The notes below the pieces were generated by a model, which saw nothing but the letters and a program-made list of their open reading frames with translations, was not told where the DNA came from and searched no databases. This document shows positions 55,075 to 62,124 of a stretch of DNA of 64,000 bases, one piece after another. Location of the stretch: positions 62,001-126,000 of the forward strand of contig CAZKBP010000001.1 of NCBI GenBank assembly GCA_964551015.1, read 5' to 3'. How positions within the stretch are numbered: the stretch's first letter is position 1; every line of letters starts with the position of its first letter. A program made the translations under genes and the position numbers. This DNA comes from CAZKBP01 sp964551015 (lineage in GTDB: Bacteria > Bacteroidota > Bacteroidia > Cytophagales > Microscillaceae).

Positions 55075-55082
55075 TAGCTTTG
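55075..55082 (+). promoter_or_regulatory. Putative -7 box of the TPMT-like methyltransferase gene
   Basis: TAGCTTTG matches the TAnnTTTG consensus exactly, 48 bases upstream of the ATG at 55131. No good TTTG is seen at the right distance upstream, so confidence is low. Confidence 0.3.
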
Positions 55083-55130
55083 AACTGAAAATCCAGAAAT
55101 TAATTTGCAAACTATAACCGATAACTCGAA

Positions 55131-55715
55131 ATGGATGCATCCTACTGGACTGCTCGCTACCAAGACGATGATACGGGCTGGGACGTGGGCAATATTACCA
55201 CCCCGCTCAAAGCCTACTTTGATCAATTAGAGGATAAAAATCTAAAGATACTGATTCCTGGCGCAGGCAATAGCTACGAGGCAGAGTATCTTTTTCAGCA
55301 TGGCTTTGATGAGGTACATGTATTGGATATTTCTTATTTGCCATTAGAAAATCTAAGAAAGCGCGTCCCTGCTTTTCCTAAGGAGCAGTTGATACAAGCC
55401 AATTTTTTCAAGTATGAGGGGCAGTATGATTTGATCGTGGAGCAGACTTTTTTTAGCGCAATCTATCCCGAACAGCGAGAAGACTATGTCCAGCAGATGC
55501 GCAAACTCCTTAAGCCAGGCGGACGTTTGGTGGGGGTTTTATTTACAGATGTACTCTTAGATCGCAGTGAACCACCCTTTGGGGAGCGACACGATAAGCT
55601 GAGGAGCTACTTTGAAGGACATTTTAAAATTAAATACTTTGCCCCCTGCTACAACAGCATTCCCCCCCGTGAAGACAGCGAATGGTTTATTTATGTGGTG
55701 AAACCGGCGGGTTAG
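55131..55715 (+). CDS. TPMT-family (thiopurine S-methyltransferase-like) methyltransferase
   Basis: SAM-binding motif I ILIPGAGNSYEAEYLFQHGF (residues ~40-59), the family-specific YWTARYQDDDTGWDVGNIT at the N-terminus and EQTFFSAIYPEQREDY. At 194 residues it matches bacterial TPMT-like enzymes, some of which methylate halides, thiols or selenium and tellurium compounds. The substrate is unknown. The start is the ATG at 55131. Confidence 0.92.
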   Translation: MDASYWTARYQDDDTGWDVGNITTPLKAYFDQLEDKNLKILIPGAGNSYEAEYLFQHGFDEVHVLDISYLPLENLRKRVPAFPKEQLIQANFFKYEGQYDLIVEQTFFSAIYPEQREDYVQQMRKLLKPGGRLVGVLFTDVLLDRSEPPFGERHDKLRSYFEGHFKIKYFAPCYNSIPPREDSEWFIYVVKPAG

Positions 55716-55821
55716 GGCCAAGAAGTGATTTTGATTTTCAGTCCTGATGAAATAGCGTATCTAAATCCAGTTTCAAGAGTTGACTGAAAGAAAAGCAACC
55801 ATTTTCTCCTAGCTTTGCGCT

Positions 55822-56589
55822 ATGATGTTAGCTATTAGGAATGCGCTATGTTTGGGACTTTTGACCATTTGCTGCTCCCACTCGCCAGCACAAAATACCT
55901 TCCAAAGGGAAACGACCGTACAGCACGCCTTATGGACACGCTACCAAATCAAGCTGAACCTCCCCAAAAAATGGGCGATTACCCAAGATTTTGACGAACG
56001 CTTTTTTATCTTCCCCACCCGCCAGCATCAAATTTTACTGCGTACCAATGCCACGCATCCCATAGGCGGAGGGTGGTCTTTTGGTATAGGTATGGTTTTT
56101 TTTAATCTAACCACGCCTAGTATTCCCGAAATCACGGATACCAAAGACCGCTTTGAGCTGAGGCCCCAACAAGAGTTGGCATTTTTACAAAAATTCAATC
56201 ATAAGCTAAGCCTCCGACACCGCTATTGGTTAGAAGAACGCTTCTTTGAGGAACCGAACGAACAAGGTGAATTCAAGGAGGCAGGTTATGCACTGCATAG
56301 TATTCGGCTCCGATACCTTCTGGAGTTGCGTTATCGTCCTTGGAAATTTTTGACCCTCAAGCTTTATGATGAGCTTTTCGTTCACGGTGGCCCTGCCGTA
56401 GAAAATAATATTTTTAATATGAATTGGACGGGGGCGAATGCTTTATTTCACTTGAATAAACTCAGTAGCTTAGAAATTGGCTATTTTTTTTGGTATCAGC
56501 AGCGGCCTTCGGGTAATCAATTTTTTCTTCGTCATATTTTTAGGGTGGCTTTTTTGCAAAGTTTCAAGGTGGGCAAAGATTCTCAATAG
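55822..56589 (+). CDS. DUF2490 outer-membrane beta-barrel protein
   Basis: The 255 residues comprise a signal peptide (ending SPAQ), then repeating amphipathic strands such as WTRYQIKLNLPKKWAITQDF, HQILLRTNATHP, LSLRHRYWLEERFF and FLRHIFRVAFLQSF. This pattern fits DUF2490, a small outer-membrane barrel common in Bacteroidota. The start may be the first or second ATG (55822 or 55825). The role is unknown. Confidence 0.88.
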   Translation: MMLAIRNALCLGLLTICCSHSPAQNTFQRETTVQHALWTRYQIKLNLPKKWAITQDFDERFFIFPTRQHQILLRTNATHPIGGGWSFGIGMVFFNLTTPSIPEITDTKDRFELRPQQELAFLQKFNHKLSLRHRYWLEERFFEEPNEQGEFKEAGYALHSIRLRYLLELRYRPWKFLTLKLYDELFVHGGPAVENNIFNMNWTGANALFHLNKLSSLEIGYFFWYQQRPSGNQFFLRHIFRVAFLQSFKVGKDSQ

Positions 56590-56701
56590 AGCACAAGAGC
56601 TAAAAAAATGCCCCTTTTCAAACTATTCGTCAGATATCGCACGTTATAAACAGGAATTATAAAGTGTTGCAAGTGTTAGCTCATCATCAGCAAAAATTAT
56701 C

Positions 56702-58060
56702 ATGAAACAGGTTTCAAAAATTTATTACTTCTATTTGAGTTTGGGACTGGTCATACTTGGCTCCTTCCACAGTTTTGCCCAAAATGCTCAGAAAGTTTCT
56801 ATTTATTTTGATAGCATCCCCAATCAAGTCAAAGAAGAATTTTATGTGATTAAACAAGGCGGTGAACAAATCAAGCACGGCTTGTACAAAAGCTTCCACC
56901 AAAATGGGCAGGTTGCTACCTTAGGTACTTTCCACGAGGGAAAAAAAGACAGCATTTTCACCACGTATTACCCCAGCGGAGAATTACAAGCCACCATTCC
57001 TTTCCAACAAAATCTAAAAGAAGGGACCTTTCATATTTATAATAAACAGGGGCAAGTTTCACAAACAGGTGAATACAAGCAAGATACACTGACCGGAACT
57101 CTCATGGTTTATCGTGAGGACGGAGGAATTGACAAAAAAAGTGAATTTAAGCAGGGGCAACTAAATGGTAAGGTAGAAATTTATTATCCCGAAGGCCCTC
57201 TGCGTGAAGAAAGTATATTTGTCAATAACCGTCAAGAAGGCATGACGAAACGCTATTATCCTAGCGGACGTTTGGAATCCGAAGAGGAATATCACGCGGG
57301 TATGCCCGATGGTGTTTACAAAACTTATTTCAACAATGAAAAGAATCAGCTAAGAATCAGCACTCGCAACCAAAATGGACTCAAAGAGGGCGAGTTTTTG
57401 CAATATGCCGAGAACGGAACCCTCGTCGTCAAAACTACCTACCAAAACGACCGTGTCGTGGGTGATTATTTAGTTTATTACCCAGATGGCACTCCCAAGC
57501 AAGAGACTTTTTATAAAGATGGCTACCGACAGGGTACGGAAAATTTCTATCATCCTAACGGGAAGCTGATGAAGTCCGTGGCCTACAAAAATCAAGAAGC
57601 AGAGCAAGAAATTCGTGAGTTTTATGCCAATGGCAACAAAAAAGCTGAGCTTCGTATCCAAGCCGGAAGGCCAGCGGGAGTATGGAAATATTACCACGAA
57701 AACGGTCAAATCCAAAAAGAAGAACCCTATGCGGGGGGGCAAAAGGAAGGCACCGTGAAGGTTTACCTCGAGAATGGAAATCTGGAAAAAGAAGTAGACT
57801 ACCGCCGAGGCAAAAAGTATGGCTACATCACACACTACGATGAGGAAGGAAATAAAAAAGAACAAATTCCTTATCGCTCCGATATGAAAGCCGGAACTTA
57901 CCGTTCTTTCCATCCCAGCGGCAAGCCAGAACAATTGGGCATTTATCGCTATGGTAAAAAACACGGTAGTTGGCGTTATTTTGACGAGCAAGGCCAAGTA
58001 ATCCGCACGATTGAGTATCAGGAAGGTAAAGTCATTTCGGATACCGCTCAAGAGCAATAA
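56702..58060 (+). CDS. Secreted MORN-2/YwqK-repeat protein
   Basis: The 452 residues comprise a signal peptide (ending SFAQ) and then about 16 tandem units of ~23 residues with the form Y[Y/H]xxGxxxxxxxYxxGxxxG (for example KYYHENGQIQKEEPYAGGQK, SYHPSGKP-like FHPSGKPEQLG). These are MORN-variant repeats named after YwqK. The label 'antitoxin' often given to this family is not supported here: no toxin gene is adjacent and the protein is exported. It is probably an extracytoplasmic binding scaffold. Confidence 0.88.
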   Translation: MKQVSKIYYFYLSLGLVILGSFHSFAQNAQKVSIYFDSIPNQVKEEFYVIKQGGEQIKHGLYKSFHQNGQVATLGTFHEGKKDSIFTTYYPSGELQATIPFQQNLKEGTFHIYNKQGQVSQTGEYKQDTLTGTLMVYREDGGIDKKSEFKQGQLNGKVEIYYPEGPLREESIFVNNRQEGMTKRYYPSGRLESEEEYHAGMPDGVYKTYFNNEKNQLRISTRNQNGLKEGEFLQYAENGTLVVKTTYQNDRVVGDYLVYYPDGTPKQETFYKDGYRQGTENFYHPNGKLMKSVAYKNQEAEQEIREFYANGNKKAELRIQAGRPAGVWKYYHENGQIQKEEPYAGGQKEGTVKVYLENGNLEKEVDYRRGKKYGYITHYDEEGNKKEQIPYRSDMKAGTYRSFHPSGKPEQLGIYRYGKKHGSWRYFDEQGQVIRTIEYQEGKVISDTAQEQ

Positions 58061-58067
58061 CACAGGC

Positions 58068-58613
58068 TTAACGCGCAGTTGCCATCTCTAAGAGTTTATG
58101 GATCGTCCGCCAGTTGCGGGTGGTGGCGTGCAGCTTGAGCTTTTTTTCAAAAAAGTTGTTATTCATTTTCGCCCTGCCATAGCCTATGGGAGAGAAGAAA
58201 TAGAGGTTTTGACCTTGCACTATAAATTCCTCAGGAAGATAATCTTCGGCTTGCAAAGCCTCCAACCTAGCTGCTTCGGGTTGGGCGTGTAGAAAAGTAA
58301 CGTAGAGGCGAGTCGTATCACGTGCTCTTGCGCCCACGAAGGGGTTTTTTTGGATTACTTCCTGCATATCTGCGAGTCTTTTCACGAGGGTAGGCACTTC
58401 AAAACCATAGCCAGCCAAGATTTCTTGCTCGATCTGCTCAGCTAGTTCTCTGGGAGGTGTTTCAGGAAATTGAAATACAATATTCCCACTTTGGATATAA
58501 GTTTGAAGATACTGAAAGCCCAAAGGTGCTAATTGGGCTTTCAGCTCGGCCATTTTGATCTTTTTTTGACCGCCAACATTAATGTCTCGGAGCAAGGCTA
58601 TGAAGGTTGGCAT
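58068..58613 (-). CDS. DUF1697 protein
   Basis: The 181 residues match DUF1697: N-terminal FIALLRDINVGGQKKIKMAEL, YLQTYIQSGNIVF, FFSPIGYGRAKMNNNFFEKKL and RNWRTIHKLLEM. The function of the family is unknown; no signal or membrane segment. It is separated by five bases from the cytochrome gene on the same strand and by seven from the convergent MORN gene. Confidence 0.93.
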   Translation of the reverse strand: MPTFIALLRDINVGGQKKIKMAELKAQLAPLGFQYLQTYIQSGNIVFQFPETPPRELAEQIEQEILAGYGFEVPTLVKRLADMQEVIQKNPFVGARARDTTRLYVTFLHAQPEAARLEALQAEDYLPEEFIVQGQNLYFFSPIGYGRAKMNNNFFEKKLKLHATTRNWRTIHKLLEMATAR

Positions 58614-58618
58614 CTTAC

Positions 58619-59602
58619 TTAGGGTTTTGAGTTTGCTTCTCTGTGTGAAAATTTCCGTTCTATCAGCTGGTCAATTGGATCTAGGGTTTGGAGGTAGGTA
58701 TAGATTGCGCTGGCTTCCTGTTCGGTGAGTTGCGGGTAGGGGAGCATCGGGTAGCGTAGAGCAGGTTCGTTGCCTTTTACCCCGGAGCGCAGTACTTTGA
58801 TGAATTTTTCTTCACTCCATTCCCCTATGCCCGTCGGATGAGGTGTGAGATTAGAAGAGATGATCTCCAAGCCCTCTTTGTTTTCCAAAGCGTTGCCTCC
58901 TCCGAAAAAGCCCTTGCTTTTCTCTGGATTTACGTAGTCGTTTGTCCGAAAGCTGGCAGAGTGGCAAGAAAAGCACTCTAAATTGATCGCCAAATACCTG
59001 CCCAGAGCAAGTTTATCTTCAGGGTCAGGCATTGGAATTTCTTGTTGAGGCATTTCCATCGGAGTCCAAGCTACATGGCTTAAAAACTTAGCCAAGAAAG
59101 AAGGCTGGCTGGAGCGATCATGGGTAGCATTGGCTTCTACCCAAGGGTCATCTGAACGAAGAAAAGCGATTATTGCATTCACGTCCGCATCGGCCATATG
59201 ATTGAGCTTGGCCATGTACGGAGGCACATACTGTCCGTCCCGTTTGATACCGGTTCTCAGCAGGTAAAGCAGTTCGCTGTCTGTCCATGTACCGATGCCA
59301 TGCATCTGGTCTTGGGTAATATTGGGAGAATAAATCATCCCAAATTCAGAATCAGCTTCTAGCATTACTTGACCCGTCAGCTTTCCTGTCTGACGATTCA
59401 AATGACATTGGGCACAGAGCATGGCCGTGAGCTTTTTACCTCGGGCCACAATTTCAGGACTGCTTTTTGCCTGATAATCGATCTTTTCCACCTTATACTT
59501 GGGAATCCCTCGATAATTGATAAAAGTAAAAGCTCCTGCGCCGAGCAAGACGAACACGAGCAAAACGATTCCTAAAATTCTGAGCAATTTTTTAATTTTC
59601 AT
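58619..59602 (-). CDS. Membrane-anchored dihaem cytochrome c
   Basis: An N-terminal helix (IVLLVFVLLGAGAFTF) is followed by two cytochrome c folds. Haem sites are CAQCH near residue 67 and CFSCH near residue 215 (numbered from the 59614 start). The next strand-forming regions contain candidate Met axial ligands. It is periplasmic, presumably matured by the Ccm genes of this organism. The ATG at 59602 (MKIKKLL) is preferred over the ATG at 59614. It is a possible electron-transfer partner of an alcohol or sugar dehydrogenase that is not seen nearby. Confidence 0.9.
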   Translation of the reverse strand: MKIKKLLRILGIVLLVFVLLGAGAFTFINYRGIPKYKVEKIDYQAKSSPEIVARGKKLTAMLCAQCHLNRQTGKLTGQVMLEADSEFGMIYSPNITQDQMHGIGTWTDSELLYLLRTGIKRDGQYVPPYMAKLNHMADADVNAIIAFLRSDDPWVEANATHDRSSQPSFLAKFLSHVAWTPMEMPQQEIPMPDPEDKLALGRYLAINLECFSCHSASFRTNDYVNPEKSKGFFGGGNALENKEGLEIISSNLTPHPTGIGEWSEEKFIKVLRSGVKGNEPALRYPMLPYPQLTEQEASAIYTYLQTLDPIDQLIERKFSHREANSKP

Positions 59603-59711
59603 AGCGCTAAGCAAAAGGGTTTGATTTGCTTTACAAAAATAAAAAATCGCACCTCTTTACAGAATTTATCCACTTCATTTTTTATGCTCCAGAGGCGAGA
59701 AGTGATGATTC

Positions 59712-60833
59712 TTACTTGACCCCTCGCTGTGCCATCTCTGCGGTAGCCACACAGCGAAAGCCTAAGTGTTCCTGTCCTGAATCTACAGAGCTGGCCATAC
59801 GAGCACTGGGGCGATAATTAGAGCAATATTGCTCACTACACAAAAAAGAGCCTCCCTTGATGACGCGCTTGGAGATAGCGTAGGGCTCTTGTGGGTCAAA
59901 GCTACTATCAGGGCCTTCTGGGTTTTTGCAGAGGGCAATTCCTTGCTGATGGCGTTTTTTGTAAGTATCAGGGCGATACCAGTCGGTGGTCCATTCCCAT
60001 ACATTTCCAATCATATCGTGCAAGTCGTAGGGATTGGCCGGGTAGCTATGCACGGGAGCGGCATGCTCATAGCCATCCGAAGAAAGATTCTGGTAAGGAA
60101 AATTTCCCTGAAAAAAATTTGCTAGATATTTACCCGAAGGCGTTAATTCATCTCCCCAGGCAAAGGCTTTACCATCCGCGTCTACACTGGCGGCATACTC
60201 CCATTCGGCTTCGGTGGGCAGCCTTTTGCCTGCCCATTCGGCATAAGCCAAGGCATCTTCATAAGCAATGTGTACGACTGGATAATCGTCTTTGCCTTTT
60301 ATATCACTTCCTGGCCCCTGAGGATGACGCCAATTAGCACCTACCTGCCATTTCCACCAATAAGAATAATTATCTAGCGGGACAGCACCTTTGGGAGCGA
60401 CAAATACCAGAGAACCCGGTTGTAGAATGGAATCGTGAGGCTTGGGAGTCCCTTCGGGCAAGTCTTTTTTAATCAAATCCCAATCTATAGGCTGCTCGGC
60501 GACGGTTTTGTAGCCAGTAGCTTTTACAAACTTCACAAATTCGGCATTCGTTACTTCCGTTTCATCAATAAAAAAACCATTCACTTCCACGGGGTGAGCA
60601 GGGCCTTCGGAGGGATTTGCTTCCGAACCATTGCTTCCCATCTCGAATTGGCCGGCAGGTATCCAAACCATTCCCTCGGGTGCTGCCACGGGTGGTTTTT
60701 GACCTTGGGGAGTAGATACCGCGAGACTTGCTTCGGTTTGGGTGCCTTGGGCTTGACTTTCATTTTCTTGGGAAGTGGATTGACAATTCCACAGGCAAAA
60801 GGATAGAAATGCTAGATAGATAAAGATTTTCAT
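59712..60833 (-). CDS. Formylglycine-generating-enzyme (SUMF1) lipoprotein
   Basis: The 373 residues comprise a signal with a probable lipidated Cys (WNCQSTS) and one SUMF1/FGE domain (~52-370; MVWIPAGQFEMGSNG, RLPTEAEWEYAA, DMIGNVWEWTTDWY, KGGSFLCSEQYCSNYR). The two catalytic cysteines of true FGE, five apart in the C-terminal GGSxxCxxxxC block, are both present, so copper-dependent oxidation of Cys to formylglycine in a sulfatase-type substrate is plausible. Many SUMF1-like Bacteroidota proteins, such as GldK, lack them. No sulfatase is in the window. Confidence 0.9.
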   Translation of the reverse strand: MKIFIYLAFLSFCLWNCQSTSQENESQAQGTQTEASLAVSTPQGQKPPVAAPEGMVWIPAGQFEMGSNGSEANPSEGPAHPVEVNGFFIDETEVTNAEFVKFVKATGYKTVAEQPIDWDLIKKDLPEGTPKPHDSILQPGSLVFVAPKGAVPLDNYSYWWKWQVGANWRHPQGPGSDIKGKDDYPVVHIAYEDALAYAEWAGKRLPTEAEWEYAASVDADGKAFAWGDELTPSGKYLANFFQGNFPYQNLSSDGYEHAAPVHSYPANPYDLHDMIGNVWEWTTDWYRPDTYKKRHQQGIALCKNPEGPDSSFDPQEPYAISKRVIKGGSFLCSEQYCSNYRPSARMASSVDSGQEHLGFRCVATAEMAQRGVK

Positions 60834-60998
60834 GCTTTGGTCACTTTTTGTTTTGGTTGGAGACGGCTAGTTTATGAACTTTTGTGTTTATTTTAAAGAA
60901 AAAGAATGTTACCACTACACAAAAGAAAAGCATTTTTTCTATTTCATCAAACCCTTAACAGGTATTTCTATCTACAAAAAGAGGACACGAGAAAGAGC

Positions 60999-61484
60999 TT
61001 ACCTGATGACTGATTTTAAATCTATGGTGCGATCCAGAGATTCTTCCAAGGAAATAAAAGTTTCAGTACGTTGGATGCCTTTAATCTTCTGAATCTTATC
61101 GTGTAAAACACTCCGCAAATGACGCGTATCTCGGCAGATGATCTTAGCAAAGATGCTATACAGACCAGTAGTGTAATGCATCGCCGTGATTTCTGGCACA
61201 GACTTGAGCTTCTCAGCCACATCGTCGTATAAAGAGCTTTTATCCAGATAAATGCCCAAAAAAGCGGCAATATCCCAGCCCAATTTACCATAATCTACTT
61301 TCAGTTGAGCCCCTTGTACCACTCCTAGTTCACGTAGTTTTCGCATTCGTACGTGCACGGTTCCATCGGAGACAAAGACCTGCTTGGCAATTTCCGTGTA
61401 AGGTGTATTGGCATCTTCCATCAAGAGGCTGAGGATTTTCAAATCCACGTTATCGATTTCTAAATTCTTATCGCTTTTTTGCAT
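60999..61484 (-). CDS. Lrp/AsnC-family transcription regulator
   Basis: The 161 residues are an N-terminal winged helix (ILSLLMEDANTPYTEIAKQV, VHVRMRKLRELGVV) and a C-terminal RAM/ACT-like ligand and oligomerisation domain (AAFLGIYLDKSSLYDDVAEK, YSIFAKIICRDTRHLRSVLH). It should act as a feast/famine-type regulator with amino-acid effectors, usually including autoregulation. Its leader is the AT-rich stretch above 61485. The start is the ATG at 61484. Confidence 0.94.
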   Translation of the reverse strand: MQKSDKNLEIDNVDLKILSLLMEDANTPYTEIAKQVFVSDGTVHVRMRKLRELGVVQGAQLKVDYGKLGWDIAAFLGIYLDKSSLYDDVAEKLKSVPEITAMHYTTGLYSIFAKIICRDTRHLRSVLHDKIQKIKGIQRTETFISLEESLDRTIDLKSVIR

Positions 61485-61559
61485 ACAATTTTAAGATTTT
61501 CTTATAAATAATGTTTTAAAATAAGAAATATATATAAATAAAGCAAAATAGTTAAGAAA

Positions 61560-61591
61560 TTTGCAAATAAAGATTTTCTGCTGTTACTTTG
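61560..61591 (+). promoter_or_regulatory. Putative promoter of the tRNA-like array
   Basis: TTTG (61560-61563), a 20-base spacer and TTACTTTG (61584-61591), one mismatch to TAnnTTTG. It lies about 100 bases before the first tRNA-like element and faces it. There is no protein gene downstream on this strand. Confidence 0.4.
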
Positions 61592-61689
61592 TATCAACAA
61601 GAAGGGGAAATAGTGGCAGGCTACAAACTGCAAGTTCTTTTGAAAGTAAAAGAATTTGAAACCCGCAACTTAGCACCCAACATACACAC

Positions 61690-61875
61690 TGTGAGATGAC
61701 GAAATCAGGCAGACGTACCCTCCTGTCTCGGGGGTGGNNNNNNNNNNNNNNNNNNNNNNNNNNNNNNNNNNNNNNNNNNNNNNNNNNNNNNNNNNNNNNN
61801 NNNNNNNNNNNNNNNNNNNNNNNNNNNNNNNNNNNNNCTAACCGCTCCGTGGAGGTTCGAGTCCTCCTCTCACAG
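61690..61875 (+). tRNA. tRNA-like element, copy 1 (interrupted by assembly gap)
   Basis: The left part (61690-61737) and right part (61838-61875) are identical to copy 2. If copy 1 has the same length as copy 2, exactly 23 bases are missing, matching 61997-62019. The 100 N are therefore a placeholder. Acceptor TGTGAGA/TCTCACA and the T-arm are intact. See copy 2 for the structure. Confidence 0.45.
61738..61837. other. Assembly gap (100 N)
   Basis: The run is exactly 100 N and breaks inside tRNA-like copy 1. The flanking sequence on both sides matches copy 2, so the gap arose from unresolved tandem copies or from a short stretch of about 23 bases. Confidence 0.95.
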
Positions 61876-61948
61876 CTGACAAGTTGCAGGTTAATGGTAG
61901 GCTTCTTTGAAAGTAAAGAAGCTCGCCCTCTAAGTTAAAATTACACAC

Positions 61949-62057
61949 TGTGAGATGACGAAATCAGGCAGACGTACCCTCCTGTCTCGGGGGTGGAGGA
62001 ACGTGGATAAACCGCAAGGCTAACCGCTCCGTGGAGGTTCGAGTCCTCCTCTCACAG
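61949..62057 (+). tRNA. tRNA-like element, copy 2 (class II-like, aberrant anticodon loop)
   Basis: A 109-nt unit: acceptor stem TGTGAGA/TCTCACA (7 perfect pairs), T56-G57, D-arm ACG/CGT with a Leu-like loop AAATCAGGCAGA, T-arm GGAGG-TTCGAGT-CCTCC, discriminator G, no encoded CCA. The central arm CCCTC-CTGTCTC-GGGGG gives anticodon GTC (Asp) with T at position 37, which is abnormal. The variable region is 39 nt, far longer than in Leu/Ser tRNAs. CCTCC and GGAGG of the central part could also pair with each other. It could be a divergent tRNA, a pseudo-tRNA or a tRNA mimic. Confidence 0.5.
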
Positions 62058-62065
62058 CTGACAAG

Positions 62066-62124
62066 TTGCAGGTTGATGGCAGATTCTTTTGAAGCAAAGA
62101 AGCCTATCACCTGCAATTTTTATT
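62066..62124 (+). terminator. Large hairpin closing the tRNA-like array
   Basis: TTGCAGGT (62066-62073) pairs with ACCTGCAA (62109-62116). Inside, GAT/GGC/TTCTT elements pair with AAGAA/GCC/ATC, leaving small bulges. A TTTTTATTT run follows on the plus strand and overlaps the stop of the convergent ABC gene, so it can serve both transcripts. Confidence 0.55.

Larger units (their letters stand above)
61485..62119. other. Intergenic region with tRNA-like tandem array and assembly gap
   Basis: This 635-base stretch holds no protein gene. It contains a putative plus-strand promoter (61560-61591), at least two 109-nt tRNA-like elements, spacers that each carry a TTCTTT...AAAGAA hairpin, a 100-N gap and a terminal hairpin. 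Confidence 0.8.

Noticed and set aside
56702..58060. Toxin-antitoxin system implied by the YwqK name
   Set aside because: The protein is exported, no toxin-like partner is adjacent and the family name rests on weak evidence.
59891..60337. 148-residue plus-strand open frame opposite the FGE homologue
   Set aside because: It is antisense to a well-supported SUMF1 domain and has low-complexity His/Arg-rich composition typical of a shadow frame.
61696..61938. 80-residue open frame through the N run
   Set aside because: It exists only because the gap is translated as unknown residues; the flanks are tRNA-like sequence.
61949..62057. Selenocysteine tRNA or tmRNA for the tRNA-like element
   Set aside because: No TCA anticodon, a 7-bp and not 8-bp acceptor and no 6-bp D-stem argue against selC; the length and lack of a tag frame argue against tmRNA.
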